Shown one piece after another: positions 59,645 to 64,000 of a stretch of DNA of 64,000 nt. The translations under genes were made by a program, and so were the position numbers. Each line of letters starts with the position of its first letter. The first letter of the stretch is position 1. This DNA comes from Turneriella parva DSM 21527 (GTDB lineage Bacteria > Spirochaetota > Leptospiria > Turneriellales > Turneriellaceae): contig NC_018020.1 in the NCBI RefSeq assembly GCF_000266885.1, positions 1,922,001 through 1,986,000 of the forward strand, in the 5' to 3' direction. The notes under the pieces were generated by a model. The model did not search any database, was not told where the DNA came from, and saw only the letters and a list, made by a program, of their open reading frames with translations.

Positions 59645-60548
59645 ATTGCGCTAGTTCAGTTTTCAGCCGCCGCGCGCGCGCCTTCGTGTCATGCCGGGCG
59701 AGCAGGGTTCTGAGTCGGGCGCTGCGCTTTGCATCTTGGTGAAACGCCTTCGGGTCTTTTTCAAACTCTTTCCAGAGTTTCTCCATTTCGGCTTTTTCTT
59801 CTTCGGCTATACGTTCTTGCTTTAACTTAAACTGGGCATCGGGTATCGGTGCCGATCGGCTCGCCACATTTGCAGACTTCTTTTCTTCTGCCTTGTCGGC
59901 CATTGCGGGTGCTGCCGGTGCAACCGGCACTGCGCGCGGGCTTTCTTCTCGAGGCGCTCGTTCGCCTACAGACGCCAGTGCGCGGCCCTTCGCTATCGGT
60001 GCAGCCTCGGCGGCCGCCATCACGTCTTCAGGTATTTCGCGTTTTGCCATACCGCCAGCAGCGTCTTTCTGCTCGCGCAGGTCTGCTGCTTCTTTCGTTG
60101 GTGTAGGCTTGCTGGCTGCCAATTTCGGTGCTGTGGATTTCTTGCGTGCTACCGATGGCCGGCTCTCGTCGGCCTCTTCGCGCTCGACGTGATCCGTCTC
60201 TGGGATTACAGTGCCTGTCGGCCGATCGGGCTTGTTTTCAGCTGCTTTTTCAGTCATCGGACTCGTGGCCTGAACGACTGCGCTACGCTGCTCACGATTC
60301 ATTTGAATCACGGTCGGCACGGCTACAGCGAGCAACACAGATGCCGCAATGCCATAACGCCATGAATCCACTTTTTTCCAGAAAGTCGAACCCGCTGCCT
60401 TCGATTGCGGCAGCTGCAGCAGTTTACCGTCTACGCCGTTGCGTGTAGGTTCGAATTTGTCGAGTTCTGCGCGCAGCTGCTTAAACTGTTCTTGCAGAAA
60501 TTCTTCAAAGCGGGCATCGCTTGCTGTTGATTTTCGCGCCTTAGCCAA
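59643..60548 (-). CDS. Probable membrane-bound anti-sigma factor
   Basis: 301 residues. Its ATG overlaps the stop of the ECF sigma gene by 8 bp, the usual arrangement of a sigma factor and its antagonist. About 65 cytoplasmic residues are followed by a single membrane helix (YGIAASVLLAVAVPTVIQM, about 65-84) and a long Ala/Pro/Lys/Glu-rich extracytoplasmic region ending in a helix with many charged residues (EEEKAEMEKLWKEFEKDPKA). No zinc-binding HxxxCxxC motif is present, so it is not a ZAS-type factor. Function is inferred from position. Confidence 0.6.
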   Translation of the reverse strand: MAKARKSTASDARFEEFLQEQFKQLRAELDKFEPTRNGVDGKLLQLPQSKAAGSTFWKKVDSWRYGIAASVLLAVAVPTVIQMNREQRSAVVQATSPMTEKAAENKPDRPTGTVIPETDHVEREEADESRPSVARKKSTAPKLAASKPTPTKEAADLREQKDAAGGMAKREIPEDVMAAAEAAPIAKGRALASVGERAPREESPRAVPVAPAAPAMADKAEEKKSANVASRSAPIPDAQFKLKQERIAEEEKAEMEKLWKEFEKDPKAFHQDAKRSARLRTLLARHDTKARARRLKTELAQ

Positions 60549-61119
60549 AGTAGTCTTCTCCGATACCGAGCTTTTCGAGTTTGGCCCTGAGCAGCGCCTT
60601 GGCCTGATTCATTCGCGACTTGACTGTACCCGTGTTCAGGCCCAGCGCTTCAGCAATGTCTTCGTAGCTCATGCTCTCAAAATAGCGCATCAAAATCAGT
60701 GGCTTATAGTTTTGGCCCAATTCATTCACCGCATCCATTAGATGCTGCGACATCTCAGAAAGTTCGATATTTTGTTCGGTGCTGGCCCGCGTGTCGGCAA
60801 TCGTTGCGCCCTTGGCTTCGCTGATTTCGCCCGAAACCTCGCGCTTTTGCCGTCGCGTCACCTTGCGCTGCACATCATGGCAGTGATTAATGAGAATGCG
60901 CACGACCCAGGTATATTCGCTCGATTCGCTGCGAAATTGCTGCGCATTGCGCCCCGCCTTGATCAGGGCTTCTTGAACCGCATCTTCGGCGTCGCTGGTA
61001 TTACGCAGCTGCGCGAGGGCAAGCCGAAACAGGCGGTCGCGGTAGGGCATGAGACGCGCCATGAAGTCTGCTGAGGCAATCGCAGCGAAAGCAATGGTGA
61101 CAAGCTTAAGCAGGTACAT
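60541..61119 (-). CDS. ECF-type RNA polymerase sigma factor
   Basis: 192 residues from ATG at 61119. Region 2: RLFRLALAQLRNTSDAEDAV, QEALIKAGRNAQQF, TWVVRILINHCHDVQRK. Region 4: LMRYFESMSYEDIAEALGLN and GTVKSRMNQAKALLRAKL. A start at 61062 (MARLMPYRDRLF) would give the usual N-terminus; the longer form adds a hydrophobic stretch (LLKLVTIAFAAIASADF) that is unusual for a sigma factor, so the shorter may be correct. Regulates an unknown envelope-stress regulon together with the anti-sigma gene. Divergent from the lipoprotein gene at 61217. Confidence 0.88.
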   Translation of the reverse strand: MYLLKLVTIAFAAIASADFMARLMPYRDRLFRLALAQLRNTSDAEDAVQEALIKAGRNAQQFRSESSEYTWVVRILINHCHDVQRKVTRRQKREVSGEISEAKGATIADTRASTEQNIELSEMSQHLMDAVNELGQNYKPLILMRYFESMSYEDIAEALGLNTGTVKSRMNQAKALLRAKLEKLGIGEDYFG

Positions 61120-61216
61120 CGGCTATTGCGTAGCGCGGGTCTTTGGCGCGCCCTGTCAAATCAAAATGCGGCCACAAAACGCGTTGACATCCGCCGTCGC
61201 TGGTTAAGCCGTTGGT

Positions 61217-61543
61217 ATGCTGAAGCATTTGCATGGCCTTGGGTTATCTTGCCTTTTCTTAGGATTTATAACCCTGCTGGTTTCGTGCCGCAATGAAAAG
61301 CAGCTCGCCACTGCTAAGGCAAACGCCGTAGCCTATGGCCTCGCGCGCTGCGACTGTGAAAAGCAGCGCCGCAAAGAGCCCCAGGGCGACACGCGCGAGT
61401 GTACCGAGGCGATGGCCCGTGCGACGCGCTACCTGAACATCAACGTCGAATTCGGCAAATTCAACTCCGCCGCGACGGCCGAAATCGAAAAAGCAGGCAA
61501 TGATGCATATGAAAAATGCCTGCAATCGGCAGCTCAAAAATAG
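61217..61543 (+). CDS. Small lipoprotein, unknown
   Basis: 108 residues. Lipoprotein signal peptide with lipobox LLVSC-RNEK. The mature part contains four more cysteines (ARCDCEKQ, RECTEA, YEKCLQS) and is mostly helical. No family recognised. It is divergent from the sigma gene, which could regulate it; a promoter was not identified in the 97-bp gap. A membrane TPR-like gene follows 33 bp after the stop. Confidence 0.65.
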   Translation: MLKHLHGLGLSCLFLGFITLLVSCRNEKQLATAKANAVAYGLARCDCEKQRRKEPQGDTRECTEAMARATRYLNINVEFGKFNSAATAEIEKAGNDAYEKCLQSAAQK

Positions 61544-61576
61544 GCTCCGAGAGGCCGATAATCTAAGGGTAGAGCC

Positions 61577-63058
61577 ATGCCCGAAGCAGTCGTCAAATTT
61601 GTTCAGCAGAACCAACCATGGGTGGTTGCAGCAGGCATCGGTCTGCTGCTCTTTGTCGCGGCCATCGTTATACTCGTCGTGGCGCTCAAGCGGGCCCGTG
61701 GGCCCCGACCCGAACAAGCTGTGAAGGTGGCCGCAAGCGCCCCGGCAACCACCCAGACTCCGCCAGAGGTGGCTCAGCCCCGTGTCAGGCGCGCGCGGCT
61801 TTCGGTCGGTGATACCCCAAGCCCGTGGACTCAAGGCGTTTACGAACGCCATTCACCCGAGGCAAAGCTCGCGCGCATTCTGCCCGCCTTCGGTTTTGAC
61901 ATCGCAGGCACCATACACCGTTCGCAGAATGCTGAATTTGTCGATGCCACTGAACTTGCGGCGACTCTGCGCTATTGCAATACTGCCGTGGGGGTAGGTG
62001 TGCACGGTGCGTACGCGACGCTGCTCTTGTGGCACGTTGGTGATCCTCATTATGCGACGATGGTACTCAAAGTTGTCAGCCATGCGCAACTCGCCCATCA
62101 AGAAAAGGCTCTGATTCGCTTTCTGTTTCAAGACATCACCGGACACCCTTTCGCACCTCAAGACCTGCCGAAGCCGACGGGACGACAGAACCCGGCTTTT
62201 CAGGCATCCATAAGTCTCTATACCGAACCGCATATTTCGACACAGCGATGGTTAGAGTTGCAGCAACAATTACCCGCTGAGCTGCGACCGTACCACCAGA
62301 TTGAAGTCTCACGCAAATCGCCTGCTCGGGTCATGTACCGTGAGTCGCCGACTAATCCCCTTTTCGCCGATGCGCTCTTTCACCAGAATCTTTCGACGCT
62401 GAGCCGTTACATGAGTACGAAACGCTGGCAGCGTCTCATGCAGTCGGGCAAAGCGGAGCAGTTTCGCAACTGGCTGGGCGCGCAGAAAATAGACTCGGTG
62501 TGCAAGGCTCTGCTCTTTATTGCTGACCCGGAAGTCTACGAAAAAGAAGACCTGAGCCCCGAACTCCGCCGCGAGATCGTGACGCTGCTCGACGAGCAAA
62601 ACGTGCGCGAGTGGTTGTTTCAGGGGGGGCGTATGCCGCCGCTGGCCGAAAGGCGCCAGTACTTCAAATTCTTTTGCCTCTTTGGCCGCCACGGAGAGGC
62701 CGTACGCTGCTTCGCAACTCTCGGCGCGTTTCGCCGCGACCGCGCGCTGAGGCTCTACTACGCCCGCGCACTTTTTTCCGGCGAAATGCTGCACGAAGCA
62801 TGGGCAGAGATGAGTTCGCTGCTCGCCGACTATCCGCGCGACGCAGCGGTCTTGAACGAGGCCGGCATCTATGCGCACCGGCTGGGCCGCTATGAAGAAG
62901 CAGCGCAGATCTTCGCAACAGCGCGTGGTATGTTTCCCGACGATGCGACGATTGCCTACAACGAAGCGGTCTTCACTGAACAGTACAGTAAATTGCAGGT
63001 AGAAGCGAAATGGTCTGCTGTACAGAAGTTGACAGCGCCCCCGGTCATCGAAGCATGA
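61577..63058 (+). CDS. Single-pass membrane protein with TPR-like C-terminus
   Basis: 493 residues. Short N-terminus, one membrane helix at about 15-40 (VVAAGIGLLLFVAAIVILVV), a Pro/Ala-rich linker, a central unrecognised domain of about 250 residues, and a C-terminal helical repeat section (HEAWAEMSSLLADYPRDAAVLNEAGIYAHRLGRYEEAAQIFATA), typical of TPR units. TPR proteins assemble complexes; here the membrane anchor suggests an envelope scaffold. No neighbour gives a firm hint. It ends 109 bp before the monooxygenase gene. Confidence 0.6.
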   Translation: MPEAVVKFVQQNQPWVVAAGIGLLLFVAAIVILVVALKRARGPRPEQAVKVAASAPATTQTPPEVAQPRVRRARLSVGDTPSPWTQGVYERHSPEAKLARILPAFGFDIAGTIHRSQNAEFVDATELAATLRYCNTAVGVGVHGAYATLLLWHVGDPHYATMVLKVVSHAQLAHQEKALIRFLFQDITGHPFAPQDLPKPTGRQNPAFQASISLYTEPHISTQRWLELQQQLPAELRPYHQIEVSRKSPARVMYRESPTNPLFADALFHQNLSTLSRYMSTKRWQRLMQSGKAEQFRNWLGAQKIDSVCKALLFIADPEVYEKEDLSPELRREIVTLLDEQNVREWLFQGGRMPPLAERRQYFKFFCLFGRHGEAVRCFATLGAFRRDRALRLYYARALFSGEMLHEAWAEMSSLLADYPRDAAVLNEAGIYAHRLGRYEEAAQIFATARGMFPDDATIAYNEAVFTEQYSKLQVEAKWSAVQKLTAPPVIEA

Positions 63059-63084
63059 AGGTGAACAAATGTTTATTATTGTCC

Positions 63085-63112
63085 TTGACGGCCTGATGCG
63101 CGCCCATATTTA
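63085..63112 (+). promoter_or_regulatory. Candidate promoter of the monooxygenase gene
   Basis: TTGACG (63085-63090), a 16-bp spacer, TATTTA (63107-63112), 55 bp before the ATG. A good sigma-70-like pair. Confidence 0.45.
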
Positions 63113-63167
63113 GCGCGCAGCCTCAGCCCTGTTCTCGTTTCATAACAGGCGTGGCCAGGGAGGATTT

Positions 63168-64000
63168 ATGAAAGACACGGTTCTCGACGTACTCGTCATC
63201 GGCTCGGGTTTCAGCGGCATCGGTACTGCCATCAACCTCAAAAACAAAGGCATCACCAACTTCAAGATTGTCGACAAGGGCAAAGATTTCGGTGGCACCT
63301 GGCGCGATAATAAATATCCCGGCGCGGCCTGCGACGTGCCTTCGCACCTCTATTCATTCTCTTTCGAGCCTAATCCGAACTGGTCGCGCATGTTCGCAAC
63401 TTCTGACGAGATCGAAGCCTACATGCTGGGCGTTGTCGCAAAGCACGGTTTGCGTGAAAAAGCCGAATTCGGCGTTACCGTCGAAGGCATGAAATTCGAC
63501 GAAGCCAGCGGCGTCTGGAACGTCACCTGCAAAGGCGGCAAGACGATCGCCGCGCGCGTCGTCGTGTCAGCGATGGGGGCCCTGTCGAACCCATCGATAC
63601 CGAAGATCGAAGGTTCTGATTCTTTCAAAGGCGAAATTCTGCACACCGCGCGCTGGCGAAAAGATGTAAACATTAAGGGCAAGAAAGTTGCGGTCGTCGG
63701 CGGTGGCGCAAGCGCGATTCAGCTCGTGCCGGCAATTGCCCCTGAGGTCAAAGAACTCACGGTGTTTCAGCGCACCCCTTCGTGGATTATCCCCAAACCC
63801 GATTACGACATCGCCGAATGGGAAAAGACTATCTACCGGGCACTACCCTTTGTGCAGTCGATTCGCCGCAACACAATCTATGCGATCACCGAAATGTTCG
63901 GTGCAGGCATTGTCTTCAACACACCGATGACGACGGCGCTCGAGCGCCTGGCGCGCTTCAATATCGAGCGCACGATTAAAGACCCGGCGCTGCGGGCGAA
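63168..64000 (+). CDS. Flavin-dependent monooxygenase (Baeyer-Villiger type), 5' part
   Basis: The first 277 codons; the gene runs off the right edge. Start ATG at 63168 has GGGAGGA in front. N-terminal FAD-binding Rossmann motif VIGSGFSGIGTA at about 9-20, then GGTWRDNKYPGAACDVPSHL, a typical BVMO pattern, the BVMO fingerprint FKGEILHTARW, and the second, NADPH-binding Rossmann motif VAVVGGGASAIQLV. Such enzymes insert oxygen next to a ketone (cyclohexanone-, steroid- or phenylacetone-monooxygenase types) in an NADPH-dependent reaction. Substrate unknown. No neighbouring catabolic genes are visible. Confidence 0.9.
   Translation, partial: MKDTVLDVLVIGSGFSGIGTAINLKNKGITNFKIVDKGKDFGGTWRDNKYPGAACDVPSHLYSFSFEPNPNWSRMFATSDEIEAYMLGVVAKHGLREKAEFGVTVEGMKFDEASGVWNVTCKGGKTIAARVVVSAMGALSNPSIPKIEGSDSFKGEILHTARWRKDVNIKGKKVAVVGGGASAIQLVPAIAPEVKELTVFQRTPSWIIPKPDYDIAEWEKTIYRALPFVQSIRRNTIYAITEMFGAGIVFNTPMTTALERLARFNIERTIKDPALRA

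Noticed and set aside
1-64000. Prophage, integron or toxin-antitoxin region
   Set aside because: No integrase, structural phage gene, attachment site or paired small toxin genes were found; the only mobile element is the IS at 24586-25887.
1-64000. tRNA or rRNA genes
   Set aside because: No cloverleaf-like sequence with a T-loop GGTTCGAATCC-type motif and no rRNA sequence recognised on either strand by reading; a tRNAscan run would settle this.

Overview
The window looks like chromosomal DNA of a moderately GC-rich spirochaete of the Leptospiraceae, of the Turneriella or Leptonema type. That placement is inferred from several things together: relaxed spirochaetal lipoboxes such as LFAACG, LVSCR and FLTACG, a FliG-like paralog, partner-switch regulators with GAF domains, Kdo transferase, a dual-motif CDGSH protein, a lamin-tail lipoprotein and an atypical membrane pyrophosphatase. 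No 16S rRNA or tRNA gene was seen, so the genus is a guess. Genes lie on both strands in short runs, often with ATGA, GTGA or TAATG overlaps.

1-19.8 kb: metabolic and envelope genes. These are a partial AAA ATPase, acetyl-CoA synthetase (acs), a PilZ protein, a DinB-like protein, a large RND pump, a LysM-FecR protein, a PAP2 phosphatase, an SH3-like lipoprotein, a diacylglycerol-kinase-like enzyme, an Omp85/BamA-like barrel with a stand-alone HATPase, a DUF374 acyltransferase, membrane proteins, rpmA without rplU, a TetR repressor and a DUF115 gene group. A perfect palindrome in front of the RND pump has the same 9-bp arms and 4-bp spacer as one in front of tetR, which links the two genes across 9 kb.

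20-29.5 kb: signalling and a mobile element. A hybrid histidine kinase, a dual CDGSH protein and a beta-barrel porin come first. An intact IS2-group IS3-family element (1302 bp, 5-bp target duplication) sits between the porin stop codon and what looks like the porin's terminator. A NarX/NarL-like kinase and regulator, a small secreted protein with a structured leader, and a transaldolase follow.

29.6-49.7 kb: one long plus-strand block. It runs ParA-like ATPase, single-pass membrane protein, 2511-residue propeller/TPR protein with a possible degenerate CHAT-like region, GAF-GAF-GAF-PP2C phosphatase, RsbW-like kinase, STAS antagonist, FliG-like protein, acylphosphatase (apparently with a non-AUG start), waaA, clpP, clpX, lon and uppP. 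The clpP product has Asn at the position of the catalytic Ser98 while His123 and Asp172 are kept. The first seven genes look like an envelope-linked partner-switch module; this is the best candidate for an undescribed system.

49.7-64 kb: a 1758-residue lipoprotein with a degenerate PLD-like domain and five lamin-tail domains, a DUF445 membrane protein, an unknown basic protein, hppA, an ECF sigma/anti-sigma pair convergent with hppA across a bidirectional terminator, a small lipoprotein, a TPR-like membrane protein, and the start of a Baeyer-Villiger-type monooxygenase. Many intergenic gaps carry long, perfect hairpins without a U-tract, which seem to be a regular gene-end feature in this genome.
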